Shown here piece after piece: positions 1-13,151 of a stretch of 64,000 nt of DNA. The DNA is from Sipunculus nudus (taxonomy: Eukaryota; Annelida; Sipuncula; Golfingiida; Sipunculidae), in the NCBI GenBank assembly GCA_026874595.1, contig CM049320.1, positions 50,358,714-50,422,713 on the forward strand, in the 5' to 3' direction. Position numbers and translations under genes: made by a program. The notes under the pieces are model-generated. The model did no database searches. It was not told the DNA's origin and saw only the letters and a program-made list of their open reading frames with translations. Each line of letters opens with the position of its first letter. The stretch's first letter is position 1.

Positions 1-262
1 CTATAAATATTTACGAATTTCCAGCTGGACGACGCTTAGTTTGGTTTTTAAAGTCAAACCCCTATTTTTTACATTACACTCTAAATAACCTGTAAATGTA
101 CACCTTTAAAACCTGTTATTTAAAGAATATATGTATATAAGTATATATAGGAATTTCCAGCTCAAGGACGCTGTGTTTGGTTTTGAAGGTAAAACCCCGC
201 CTTTTACATTACACTTTAAATTACCTGTAAATGTAAACCTGTAGAAACCTGATATTAAAACA
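1..262. repeat. Imperfect tandem duplication, period about 136 bp
   Basis: Two diverged copies of one segment stand head to tail. The block beginning GAATTTCCAGCT at 15 recurs at 151, and both copies then carry a TTTACATTACACT block and a CCTGTAAATGTA block in the same order. No coding potential is visible. The first copy runs off the window edge, so the array may have more units. Confidence 0.6.
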
Positions 263-489
263 ATGAATGCCTCTATATTTAGCTAAACTAAACCATTCTT
301 CGGTTAAGTATCCTTACATATACTGTCAAACGTGTCTATAGATGTAAACAATCCAGTCATTTAATACATATATGAATCAAGATGTTTGCATGTCTGCATG
401 ACATCAGTGTTTTCATTAAACACTTACTATATAAAAACCTATTCATTTAAAATAAAATCAAACCTATGTTCCCCAGTGACGAGGGTTCA

Positions 490-491
<2 letters not shown>

Positions 492-557
<66 letters not shown>
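492..557. repeat. (TA)n microsatellite
   Basis: A near-perfect TA dinucleotide run of about 66 bp. It directly follows GAGGGTTCACTG, which resembles the end of the MITE-like element at 33674-33860 that is also followed by (TA)n. The apparent 65-codon frame across it is repeat translation, not a gene. Confidence 0.9.
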
Positions 558-560
<3 letters not shown>

Positions 561-1926
561 GCCAAGTTAGTCTGTCTTGGTAAGCTTGATAAGATAAAAC
601 AAATTACTGTTTTCTATTGAGTAACGAACTTAAAATGATGCGAGCTTTATGATAATTGCGTATCCTTATTCAGGTATGACAAGTCGACCGTTCGATTTGA
701 TTTATAAGCTCTGATGCGGCCATGTTCAATTGTTACATTCCCAAAATGCTACTGGTTGAAAAGACATACTGGTTGATATAGCTGATATGTTTATGCGTAT
801 ATTAATGCGATTACATGTTGAATATAGGGCCTTCAATGTAATGTAAATAAACAAAAAATAATTTATCTCACAAGACCAGATAAAATTGAATGTGTACACT
901 GAATGTAAAATATATTATAGTATATATGATAATAATTAATAATTATTATATTAATAATATTAATAAATATTTAATATGATAACAATAATAAGTTATTGTT
1001 ATCAGTATTATATATATGTATTGACAAATATACAAGAAGCCATTTATTTTATTTGGTACTACTTTCTATATAATTAACAATGCCCACATAAACTCTAGCT
1101 AATATCCCCAAATAATTTTGGTACCCTAATCAATATTTTGCAGCTTTCATTTATCAATCATCTTTAGCGTATCCGACAAAGTCAGCAAGTCATCATATAT
1201 TTGACTATATTTTACGAACCATGCATTGGTAGTGAAGAATGTTATCCAAGTTTTGTGTGACGAGGATTCAAAACATGTATTTTATATGTTTTTATTTTAA
1301 GAAAGTCTATTCTTTGAATAAAGTTTTATTCTCTGATGCGTCCCTGATGGCAGAAAGGTGATTAATTGAGTGTGTAACACGATCAGTTTTCATGAATAAT
1401 ACACAAATATGAAAAACGTCCACTGTATAAGCTTGAAAGAAATATTTTATATGTAATAAATGAAAGGGGAATGTAGAAAGTAAGAGCTTTTGTGACATAC
1501 CTTGGTTGACAATATAAAAAATAATTCAATTCACCGTTCTAGACATTGAAAGTTGTATGTAAAATGATACTGAAAGTGTGAGTTCTCCTTGAATAAAATC
1601 ATTAGGGTCTTGTTATAACATTTCTTTAAATTCACGTATAGAACTTTGTCAGTTTTTATATTCACTACATGATTTGTATTTTGTCACCATGTTTCAAATG
1701 ATCTATAGTATTGCTTGCATACAGTCTATTTACGCAAAGAGTATGAGTATGCACAGAAGCTGGTTTGAATTCCTTTCATATAAAAAAATTACATCATGCA
1801 AATTATTTACACACCTGAACAAATGCTGGCTATAAACTGTAATTTTATCAAAGGGTAGACGAACATCTAGAAAGCAGTTCATCGGGTATCCAGTGTGATT
1901 TCTATTTAATATTAAGGTTTAATAAA
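558..1926. other. No gene recognised
   Basis: AT-rich sequence with only short chance open frames. A TAAT/ATTA-rich low-complexity patch lies at about 918-1020. It lies downstream of the minus-strand lectin gene, so its 3' UTR could fall in the part nearest 1926. Confidence 0.5.
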
Positions 1927-3171
1927 TTATATAGCTCGGGCTTCACAAAGCACCCAAAGTCTTGTTTGACAAGGCAAATGATCCCAGTGCATAACAGTTC
2001 TGCTAAGTCTTATGAAAAGACAGTTAGAAGTTTCGTTCATGGAGGGCGGACTTCTATTTAAAACCTTGAAATCGATGGGAGTAGCAGTCGCATTCCAAAC
2101 CCAGAGACCTTCTTTGAAAGCATCCGTACCCGAACTCCAGTAATCTGTAATACAAAGAAGTATGAACAAATAGAATGTATATTTTTAGGGCTATGTATTT
2201 TAATGTCGTATTTAACGTTAAAAAATATGGCAAAATTATATACTTTCAATCAAACCGGTATTGCGATATTTACAATATTACTGGGCTCATTATGTAAACA
2301 TGATCGCTGTGGTACGAAAGCTCTTGCATTAGGGCCAGGAATTAAGCACATTGTTTCTTATTTTTTCCATTTCCATTTAAAATTATACTTTATTTTCTGA
2401 GAGATTTAGCATATGGATATCTTACTCATAGTTATTCCTTTTCGTCCAAAAGTTGATTGGATGTGTAGTATTTCGACTGCTGTCTCAATACCAAACAAGT
2501 CCCCGCCGTAAAATTGGCAGGTTTTCCGCGCATTTTCCCAGTTAGTATAATTTAATTCCGAGATCATATAACAGGAGCTTCCCTTCTTCATCCTATAATA
2601 ATATCCTTTTGGGCAACTGCGTCCTACAGTGATTAGATAATATTAAATAATTACTGAATAAATGAACCCAAACGAACCCTCATGGAAGAATCCAATATTC
2701 AACGTACACAACACAATTTTAGCCAAAGATAACGAAAATACGTTTTTGCTCTGAATACGATGAATGCAATACTGCTCTGCTGTATGTAATTAACAATAAT
2801 TACTATGTTTATGCTTGGTGTATTAAGTGTGTCATTCATTAGGTCAGAATATGTTTACCTGGCGTAATTTTTTGGTACTTTTCTGTAATCAGTTCTGAAA
2901 ACACCGACTTCATCTTGGTGCTGATATTCGGACACATGAGCATTTGACATTTGCTGTTCCTGCTGTAACTGTTGAATGCTCGGCACGAAATCTTGTTCTT
3001 GTATCCATGCAGACATCCCAACAGACTGTGACAATTTTCGTTTTGTATCTCTCGAGAATGTGCTACCACTTGTCTCTTTTGTGCGGTGCCACTGACATTG
3101 AATGCTATAATTGCATAAATTGCATTAATTTCAATTAAGATAAAATTTGAACTTGTTAAGCATTTGTACAA
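1927..3171 (-). CDS. C-type lectin domain protein with N-terminal Cys-rich (PAN-like) segment, 3 exons
   Basis: Exons on the minus strand are 3171-2859, 2623-2426 and 2144-1927. All junctions are phase 1 with GT-AG borders, giving about 242 aa. Exon 1 has a hydrophobic N-terminus (about residues 9-29, signal peptide or anchor) followed by a Cys-rich stretch with the spacing CHSLLGC...SCRAF...KCQMLMC, which looks like a PAN/apple-type module. Exon 2 opens the CTLD with SCPKGYYYRMKKGSSCYMIS and then NWENARKTCQFYGGDLFGIE. Exon 3 carries the core GLWVWNATATPIDF and closes with LPCQTRLWVLCEA. The EPN/QPD and WND calcium and sugar motifs are absent, so classical calcium-dependent monosaccharide binding is unlikely. 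The role as a secreted or surface recognition protein is inferred from the family. The start codon is the first in-frame Met before the hydrophobic segment. Confidence 0.75.
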
Positions 3172-3292
3172 GACATTCCCTTTTCGTTAACATTACTGGG
3201 TTAATCTTTTAAAGGTAAATTCCCCCTCTTTACTTTGCCAGTATAATAAATGATTTACTAACTGCGTTTCGGAAAAAAATAATGCATATATT

Positions 3293-3335
<43 letters not shown>

Positions 3336-5939
3336 TATGCTGTTAAACAAATGATTATTTCCTGCTAAATATAAGACCGCAACTGCTATCAACGTAAACA
3401 TTATTTAAGGGAGTTGTTCCCAAATTTCTAATGCATATAAATCAGTTGCTGTCTCGTATTCGAAGGAATCATGAAGATTCAAGTATTTATTCTCTTGTGG
3501 TCCGTTGTTTAATGAAATTGAAATGTTAAAAAAAATCTTATACCGATCAGTTGCAGGCCTTGCATTTCGGAATGATAGGTTAAGATAAAAAAAGACAAAA
3601 CATTATACTTTAATATTCAATTGACATACACACTATATCTCGGAACACTCAGCTCAAGATAATCGACAAAAACATCCTACCAGAATATTTAACGGACAAC
3701 AGCTGTCGTATTTCGATTAAAATAATGGAAATAAATGAAAATTGTACTTGAAGACAGTCCACTTCAGGATTGTTGTTTTGGAATAAATAATAGAAAAAAA
3801 AGTATAATTAATATCTAGTTGACGGACACATTTGCAAAATATCTCCACATTAAATTACCCAGTCATCAATTTGACATGCAGCAATGACCTCTACGTCTAT
3901 CGTATATTATTCCTTGCAAAATCATTAAAAACTGCAACCTGTATACCACCTTGATGTACGATCCATGTCTGTGTTAACCTAAACCAAGTCTCCGAAATCG
4001 CCTTTTCAACCTCTGACACCATTCGATTAAACAAGTTAACAGTCATAAATGTTGATGAATATTGTTCGATCTCTATTTCAGTGGCGGTCGAGTCCCACGG
4101 GGTGAAGAGTGAAATAGATTAGTGAAGGTGATTGTTGCTACACTATGATTTTAAACTGAAAAAGTTATGTTTGATCAGGACCAAGCTAAGCTCAACACGG
4201 AAATTAAATCTGTCCATCCAAAAAACAGACAGGATTAACATAATGATATAATCAGACATGTAAAAACGCTTTTTGGATGTCTAACTGAGCTTCCTAAAAA
4301 CCCGAGAATCTGAACTTCTCTTATTCTGCAGTAGGTATATTTGAATCATCTGGATATTTTTTTAGTTTGCTGATGCATGATGCAATCATTCAATTTTCCA
4401 ATAGTATTTTTAAGATGGAAATTGAGGCTTCTTATTCCCGAAATACACTCAAGATGCTTTGAAAATTTAATGTGTATGGCCATGAATAACATACAGGAAA
4501 CGGTTTTTTTATGATGATATAAATAAAAATGTCTACTTCAAACAAAAAAAGAATCAATTTAAGGTGTATATTTTAGTTCCTTAGTAGTTACCCATGGTTA
4601 GCTCTGTCACACACACACACATATATTTTGCAGCTTTCCCTAGGTAAAGGGACAAAATGACATTATAGTATATGTTCATCCATCAAACATTTCAGCTATA
4701 CATGCGTTGGTGCAAATCAACACTTCATATCAATGTTAAAGTAATACAATTGTATACTGTCTGTGTAAAAATAGAAAGATAAAACAAATCGCTAATTATC
4801 TTTGTTTATGAAACTGAATGAACTATTTAATTAGGCTGAAAGGGAAAATACAAGTAAATGAAAGATTCTCAATGATACTACTTTACAATAAAATTTAAGT
4901 AAAGTTAATGTTCTTAAAGATAACAGCTACGAAACGCTTGTTTCCATATATTGGAACAAAATTGAATCTCCCACGGTGACTGAATATGTGTTTCCTTTTT
5001 ATTGTTTTTTTAAGCGTGTCACCAAAAATATGAAGAATAATTTTAAGGGCTTTAAAAAACCTGTGGAGTCTAAATGGTTTAGTATCTTGTTAATTATTGC
5101 CTTAATAAGTCTTCAGTTTAAGTGTTTAACCACATTAAAAAAGAAATTTTAAAATATGATGGCCAATTTACAATAAAGATTCAATACAAATTCGGTGTTT
5201 AAGATATCATGTCAGTTTACTACAATTTAATAAACATGGCTCACATCACATTATCAAATGTTTATGAAAATGTTTATTTATAGGCTTGGTGAATTGAGGG
5301 GATATGCAGTCATTCACATTTTTCCTGTGTTCCAATTTAAATTCATATGATATATACTCAATATTATATTTAACACAAATATATTAAGTAAGTTCAGCAT
5401 AAGTTTATATAATATATTTTGATATCAGAGAATGACCTCCTCGTAGCTAACTCACCTGACCCTTTTTTTCCGAAGGTCGACATATAAAACTTTTTGAAAT
5501 ATAGTTGTTGATTAGCTACATTGTTTGCCATCAATGACGGCAAAGAGAGCCAATAAACATGGGTTTGGGTGGATTGTGTTTGTTTATTTTCACACGTTGC
5601 ACAAACAGAATAAACGTCCATTATACGATTCGCATAGCTGCTAACTTTGGAAGTGCAAAACTCCCCCACATAACATGAATATTTCATCAAATTTCAACAC
5701 AACACAAACATAATACAGAATTATCTAACACGCAACTATAATCTGAAGTATAAATGAATATGAATATCTGAAATCCATTGGATTATCACAAAGGGTTTAT
5801 AGCAGACTACCACAATCCCAAAATTTTTAACCGCCCTGTAACAATAAATTGTCGTAATTGTCGTAAATTGTGGGTGGTTTGGAGAATAAAACGTTTAACC
5901 AGGAAGCACGTCTGCTGTTTACGCCGTCTCACCTCAGGG
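3172..5939. other. Intergenic, no gene recognised
   Basis: Contains a (TA)n run at about 3297-3333 and otherwise AT-rich unique-looking sequence. The longest frame, about 98 codons at 5394-5690 on the minus strand, has no recognisable domain, signal peptide or splice context and was not called. Promoter sequence for the lectin gene ending at 3171 should lie just above 3172, but no clear TATA or initiator element stands out. Confidence 0.45.
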
Positions 5940-8160
5940 CAGTCATAACCACCTTATTCTTATGTTAATATTTGAGACAGTTGTTTTGTTATCTGACATT
6001 ATAATGACACGTCTATAACGCCACAGTGGTGCTCATCTGTGGGCTGCCATAGTCACTGCTAGCGACTGTTAGGCATTAATATGTAAATTAGTACTTTTGG
6101 CAAATCACATGCCCAGTTACAGTAGTACCAGTCTGTGCCAAATATCCCGGAAGAACCTTGATTACAGGCGTCCGTGTAAACCTCATGTACTGGTTAAGGA
6201 TATTATATAAATGCTGCCTCTTTTAGGTACATACTTCTGTTATACCACCAATAAATATAATTTTTCATTTCATGGTCTAGCCGCAGCCGATCGTCTTTGT
6301 TCTGCATCATGTTAACAGCATTAATAGGTCTCCGGAGAAATACTCGCCACATCTGACTACATATGCTGAATAGTTAAATTTACCGATAGGACTGTGCAGT
6401 TGGCTCTTTTTCATGCGCTATGCACTTAGCCTGCTCATCTCTTATGCTGCTGGGGAGTCATTAACTGGCCAACTTGAACACATTTTAATACTTTCTATAT
6501 GAATCCCTAAAAAAGTTATACACTGGCAAGGTCCAACTACCTAATTGCGATAAATCATGAACCCAAGTTATCTCAGTATCCGAATAAACGTGTACATACC
6601 CAAGGCACAGTCATTTTTCCTCAGAAATATTCACAAAATCATCCAGATAAGCGATGACATTTCAAAACCTTCGAGAAATCTTGGCACGGTTTGCGTCAAA
6701 TAGTGAAATACTCCGGGCGCCCGTTTGGCAACAAACGGTAATTTAGTGTCATAGAAATATCTAGTTTTACCATTCGAATCAGTCCATGAAAGTCCGGTAA
6801 ATCTCTATGTTCAGATATCCTAACTAAACGATACGCAGATTTAAGATCCATTTTAGCCATGTATGCACCTGGCGTGACCAGTTTAGCTGCATGATCTACT
6901 GTTTTGAACTTAGCCTGTCACTCTCATTCAACATAATCATTGACAACCCTGCCTGCAGGCATATTACAGTCATGAATGAGTCTTATACTGTTCCATCCTC
7001 TTTCGGAATGGCCCCGACCGCACTAATGATACTTGGCTTAGTCTGACCCCGCAGATAATTTCCCAATGATATCTTCTTTAAATATTTCTGCCTCCGTGGG
7101 CTCTCTATGTACTGGCAAGGGCACTGCAGTATTACTTAATATGTCAAAACCTTTCTTTACGCCTTAACTTAGAAATTCTCTTTCGGGATCATTGGGTTCT
7201 TCAAGATAATCATTGCCATTCAGATAAATTTAAACCAGATTGTTGTTTAACACAAACCAAGTATAGCTAATGTCTAGCATGGTTAAATAATGGATGTCTC
7301 TGTGCACAACCAGGGTAAGAACAAACATGAGCAAACTTACAGTCAATAAATCTACAACCCACAGCAGAGTTACAGCAGGCTACAGGCCCTCTCGAACGCT
7401 ACTGATAATCTGGTAATCTAGGACTGGGAGTTACCTGTTGGTATAGGTTGTTTTTGCCTCAACCATACAGCGTGTAAATGTTCCCCAACGGTTCCCCATC
7501 AGAACCCTAGGTATGCTTGCAGTCGCCGACATTCACGGTCCCAGATAAACACAGAGGTTTTTTTTTTTCATGCGTCCTAATCATATTGTCACTTGTGTGG
7601 AGTGTAACAATAAGCGAATTACCCGATCCTATACCTTGGAATGGCCAAATTAGCAAATGACCACTGGGTGAGAGTCGATTGTACAATGGTGGGCTTCTTA
7701 GGTCCAGCGTTCAAGATCACTTGAGGGGAACCCTTCCCTTGTGTTTGACGAAAGAACAACAGATTCTCCACGGCCCCCACTTAAATCTTCAAAGTCAAGA
7801 ATATCGTTGAATTTACACCTACCGATTTTAGGCTATTCAGATTGATTTGAGGATTATTCCACGAGGCTTGCGTCATGAAATTTACTCCCATCTTACGGGT
7901 CTTTCGATTTAAGGTAGCCGAGCGAAGAAGGTCAGCGAGAAGCTCCAGCTGGGCATCATCTTGGCATACCGGATGTTGTTCCCGGAAGTGGTCTTGTTCC
8001 CTGCCGCCATTATGGTTTCCAGCGGCTTGCTTTTGTGCTGGCATTTCTAGAACATGTCGGACGTAGCCAGCGTCACCTGTTGGAGTTCATAGCGTCTTCA
8101 CGATGACCATTAGCTGAAAACATGGCCGACGGCTCGCCTCCTGCGGGTGCTCAGCTGGGC
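5940..8160 (-). mobile_element. Decayed DIRS-like (tyrosine-recombinase type) retrotransposon: gag-like, RT and RNase H remnants
   Basis: Reading down the minus strand, a gag-like segment (about 8140-7500) holds fragments such as QWSFANLAIP. Reverse transcriptase blocks follow at about 7050-6620: AIPKEDGTV, HDCNMPAGRVVNDYVE, AKMDLKSAYRLVRISEHR, then TRYFYDTKLPF...RAPGVFHYLT, and the catalytic AYLDDFVNI at about 6652-6626. RNase H-like blocks come next: GKFNYSAYVV, FLRRPINAV, a TDAC...FGTDWYYCNW segment near 6180-6110 and an SDN motif near 5990. This RT to RNase H order and the LPF-x-AKRAPG style are those of DIRS/Ngaro elements. Several stops and frameshifts interrupt every block, so the copy is dead. 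No recombinase domain or split repeats were found; the boundaries are approximate. Confidence 0.7.
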
Positions 8161-8866
8161 TGACGAGACCGTTCTTTCACCTGTAGTGCCGCAACCCTTT
8201 TGAGCCCTAATTTACGTTGTCTACGAGGTATTTTCGTTTCCATATTGTCTTTTGTCTCAATTAATTCTAGGGCTTCCATCGGGTCAAATTTTAGTTCAGC
8301 AGCCCATATTTCTATTTGGTCTTTTCCAAGTCTGTACTTTCCGACGGTGCCATGTTTGACGACAATAAAATGAATCCGAAAAGAGAAAGTTTGACTAAGA
8401 ATCACGTCTGCTTGCTACGCTGTGTGTCACCAAGTGATCTTGTGATCCTATTCAAGTAACCCTCCCCAACAAGTGCCTGCCTGTTCATGTGACACACCTG
8501 TATGGTCATGTGACATTACCCCGTTACAATACTGCATAAACTCAGTCTCTTTGCCCCCTCCCCACCGTCATTAACAAAGGATTAATATCTTATCAATCCA
8601 CCATCTAATCAATCATTGCATAATATAACCAAAGTATTGTCAGAGATGCTTCGACACTGACAACAGCATCCATGGTTATAATAAAGCAAAACATTACCCT
8701 GAATCTTATTATACTGTATGTCTGTATATTTTACTGGAACATTGATTACACTGTCATGACAATTATTCCTGATTTCAAGAAATCATAATAATTTGTTCCC
8801 GGCGGTAAGAAAACAACGATATACTTTATGGTATACAGTTACTTTCAGTATAATGACTTGGTATTA
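8161..8866. other. Intergenic between retroelement relic and dioxygenase 3' end
   Basis: Holds an 84-codon minus-strand open frame (8151-8405) rich in Lys and Glu that I do not recognise. It might be the 5' part of the DIRS-like element. The part near 8866 should include the 3' UTR of the dioxygenase gene. Confidence 0.4.
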
Positions 8867-11800
8867 TTAGGCATTCTGTTTCTGTTGGATCTTTTGGCGC
8901 ATCTTGTCCAGGGCATTATCTATCATCTGTTCCCGGAAGAAATCCTTCTCATTTTTGTTGCAAATATCAATGTCAGACTCCATCAAAGCAGAATTTGGCA
9001 CCTGCAGTAAGGCACCAGTTATCATACACATGTTGATGTAACGACTGATAATGTAATCCCGAGTAAGGTTAAAAAATGCGATGAGGTTAGATTATAAATA
9101 GGATACCGAGTTAATCTTAAGAAAATCCGAGTCTTTGTCAAAACATAAAGATAGGTATAAATTGAAGGCATGCAAGATTTAACGCGAATCATTGGTTTTC
9201 TATACTTAACTTACGAAAATGTACAACGGGGGATGCTTACTGCAACCGTACGTCTTATAGGTAGGTCGGCTGTACTGGTAAAACGATTGCGTACTTTGAA
9301 AACTACCTTTATTAAAGGTGTATATCTCGGGTGATGACTCTCCATGACAGGATTGTTTGACGCTTTGTTGTAGGCACACAGGAACCCCCAACGCCTCCTA
9401 TAGCTATGGTTCTGGTCACTCCTGTGCAAAAGATTACAATGGAAGAAAGCTGCGTCCCCAGGCTCAAGCTCCAAAAAATCTAGAGGTAACTGATTAGCTG
9501 CCCATTCAACCCGCTTGGGATCAGCTTGTACCTGCCCGGCGACGGGGATATGATCAACCCGCCCGAACAGGTGTGACCCACGTAGGACCTGTAAGAGAAT
9601 AACATTTAGTAGTTTGAAGTAAACAAGTGTTTCTGAAGGAAATATAAACTGCAAATCAAGTTTTAATAACTTTGATCTTTAATGTCCGACATTAATTAGT
9701 TGCTTATCTAAGAAATTTTACAAAACCATACGGACTCCTTCATTTGGTTTGAGATGTAAATAGGCCATGTAAATAGGCCATAATTAACAAAATCTCAGCA
9801 TAAAGCGCATAGCAATGAAACTCATATACCTTAAGGCAGCCGTTATCCCGATCTGCCTTGTCAAGGGCTATATACACTGTTAACATATCAGGAAACAGAC
9901 ATCCATTTTCATACCAATATCTGTCCAGGTGAAAAAATAAATACATATGACAAAAATATTTTTGCAATAACATTTGAAACATGTAAGATATTTCATTTAT
10001 GTAAAAATGTATTATTGCGTATGTATTTACACATTTTAACGAGTCATATTAGTGAGGTATATTTGTGAAGGCAACACTGGTTTTATTCAACACTACTTCC
10101 TAAAAATAAATATAGTTATCTGACTAAATCTTTTTACATACCCGTAGTCCTGGTGCCATAGGAAAGATCCTCCAGTCCTGGCATCTTTAAGGGTCATTTT
10201 GGTGTGGTAGTGGTACACCTCGCCACCTAGTAGCTAAGGTATATATATATATATGTATATTAATACACATATATTACATACATTACATATGTTACATTAC
10301 GTTCAATGAGTCAATGTAAGGCTTCCAATAGCACTATGGTAACTATGCTCCTTTGTGTACACACCTGTCGGCTAGAAATTTAGTAGTAACGAAAATGTTG
10401 TTTCAAATAAGATTTCTCGTACGTTATATACCAAAGCTCTTAATATTAACAAAAGTGGTGTATAAGGCAACAATTACAATAATGATGTTTTTATGTAAAC
10501 ATGATTCTAGGCAGCTGTTAGTGACCAAAACTGGCCGTTTTGTGCCTAAATGGGTCGATGTTTTCAATTTATTACACCACCATTATGTTGAGAATAAAAC
10601 TAGGCCAACTTCTAATTATTCATTACTCATTTCCTTAAATTTTCTTTATTTTCAATAAATAATACTTAAGTAGGTAATCCTTGCGTCTGAATCATGATGT
10701 GTGCTAAATTCTTTGGCTGCCTGTGGATGAAGACTTACACCTTAGAGCTTCTCTCATATTAAGCTGTATGTCCCGCTTAATACATATTTATGACAATTGA
10801 AGTTGTGCCCTTTTACAGGATGGCATTGTGTAATATGTGGGGCTATAATGAGTGTATCCTATCCCAACAAGTAATAACCCCATCATCTCTCCTTGTTGTC
10901 TATCTAATGCAAATGTCTAATGGAAACACACTTTGTACCAAATATGAGTGCTTTTGCATGTTCAGCTTTAAGACAGAGAATAATCAAGAGTTGATTTTGC
11001 GAACCCAGTTTAAATGTCATGTATGAAATAATCTAAAATATTAAGGGTTTAAGCCACTCGATAACAGCATCATAAAAAATACCATATGTTTAGGTGCAAA
11101 GTGCATTTCGCTTTGATTTGAGAATTTCATTGGGTTTGCATTTGACAAAACGTATTCGCATTAGTATTCCCATTAAGTTTTTTTCCGACCATTCATATGA
11201 AAGCACACTTAATCGATTTTGAATCTAAACCTGTTAAAGAGAGTATTTATTATTAGTTTTATTGTGATAAAGTGATATGGAAAAGTGAGACCGGCTCTTT
11301 GAACAACATTACCTGTTCTGCAGTGTTAACCATCCGTTCACACCGGGCCACTCTGCCGGTCAAATCGTCCCCCGGATGATTCCAGAGGACCATTCCTACT
11401 TCGCCGCCTTCGCCGTCCTTTCTTTCATAGCGACTACTGAGAAAATCATGTTTCTCCACGAAGCTTAAGATTTTCTGTAGTTCTTCCGAACTGAAGAGGT
11501 TTCTGAGAGACAAAATGACAGTTGATTAAGAGTAGTGAGGCAATTTCTACAATTAATACAATCATATGAGTTGTGGCTGATATGGTTAATAACACATTTA
11601 TATAAAAATGGCAGAGTCATTGGAGTAAAGAACATACGAAATTCAAGGAGTAAGTGATATCAGAATGAAAATTGCAATATTATAGGCAAAAAGTTTCCTG
11701 TCGTATGTATATGAAAATATTTATGTTTATGAACTAATTACGAAACACTCATTGGCAAATGTAAAATTTGCTTTGAAGGCCAATCTGACAAAAGACAATC

Positions 11801-12130
11801 TACTAAGAACAAAATAGGAATACAAAATAAGAAAAGTCAGCAAATGGATCATGAAAAGAAAACACACAATTTAATTTAATATGGTCAATGGACTTACTGA
11901 TAATGGTATGGTACACAGAAGAAGCTACGATAAATCGCTATCAAATTACATAATTTGGTATTTTAGGATAGCAAACAATCGCTAAAAGAAAACATTTATA
12001 TTGGGAAGATGACGTAAAATATTCTTTTCTTTGTATATGTCTTACCTGATAATGACGAATCCATGGCGGTCAAACTCTTGTTGAACTTCAGGTGTCACAT
12101 TAAAGATGTTGTCATAATGAAAGTCTGCGA

Positions 12131-12188
<58 letters not shown>

Positions 12189-13151
12189 TGTGGTTTTGTT
12201 ACCTCCCCTTACTGTACTAGTGTAGTGTCAAAATGAAATAAAAACATTGCGAAAAAGTAAATAATAAATAAAATAGTGTTCAATGATGGTTGGAAAGGTG
12301 CTAGTGCGGACAGATGTCACAGCTTATCTATGGTCAATGTTAGTGCACAGGTATATGCATAATTTTGCAGTAATATTAAAAAAAAAACACAATTGCGGCC
12401 AATAGGCAATGCGGATTTTTCCGAGATATTATTTTAAGATGCTTAGGGACAGACATACCTCAGTGTAACGTTTCATTCTTTCTGCAAAATATTTAGCAAT
12501 TCTGGTAATAGTCGCTCTACTAAGTGTAGAGATGGCTCATAAGCATTAGTAATTCCACAGTGTAGGGTCAGGTGACATTCATCTAGCGCCGAGTTTGAAA
12601 ACGGTACCACTTATGATAAAATATCTCTTAGTAGACTGAAATTGTATTCTTTATTAACAGATACTAGTTATAATAACTGATAGATTACCGATGTTTAACT
12701 GATTTAACAGAAAACTTTAAATCCAAGACCACATAGATTATTGAACGAGTGAATAACTACACAGGCCTAGAAAATATATTTACTGTGATGTCTCATTATT
12801 TTGGGTTAAGAACATTTAGAAAAAATATGAAATGCCTTCAACAATAGGACAGTCAGCGCAAGAGTGGGCAAGCCTCTCTAATACAGATATATGAACAAAA
12901 CTCTGAAACGTTGATTATCCAATATTCGTGAAGCATATAGGATCTAATTAATTTCACCATCAATAAACCGACAATTTACCTATGGACCAGTTAATATTAC
13001 AGTATTTACAAGAAATTGTATGCGATAGGCACGCATGGACACACATGTAAATGATTCTTTAAGTACACGTAATCCCATTGCATGACATAAACACACTTGC
13101 TAAATATTATTCACTAGATAATTTCTTCATACCTTTTGGAGACGACGCCAT
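8867..13151 (-). CDS. Phytanoyl-CoA dioxygenase (PhyH) family protein, copy A, intact
   Basis: Seven minus-strand exons: 13151-13133, 12124-12046, 11502-11313, 10233-10142, 9920-9830, 9588-9307 and 9001-8867. All have GT-AG borders and keep frame, giving 295 aa. This is an Fe(II)/2-oxoglutarate oxygenase fold. The facial triad is visible as H123-x-D125 in FLWHQDYG and H212 in NLLHRSDQN, with Arg 221-223 (RRRW) as the expected 2-oxoglutarate anchor. The length fits the PHYHD1 / proline-hydroxylase-like branch. No signal peptide is seen, so a cytosolic enzyme is inferred; the substrate cannot be read from sequence. Exon lengths 19, 79, 190, 92, 91 and 282 are identical in copy B (29543-32816), which supports the model. 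The start ATG heads MASSPK, conserved in copy B. Confidence 0.9.
12133..12186. repeat. (TA)n microsatellite at the intron 1 acceptor of dioxygenase A
   Basis: A TA run of about 50 bp ends roughly 9 bp before the exon 2 acceptor on the minus strand, where a polypyrimidine tract would normally be. The same placement occurs in A' (17543-17598), with a shorter form in B. Confidence 0.85.

Noticed and set aside
386-583. 65-codon frame with a long alternating Ile-Tyr run
   Set aside because: It is the translation of a TA microsatellite. The same applies to the Ile-Tyr frames at 17321-17698, 36230-36595, 51350-51753 and 59793-60092.
5394-5690. 98-codon minus-strand frame
   Set aside because: No domain, signal peptide, splice consensus or paralogue in the window. 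The length is unremarkable for this AT-rich sequence.
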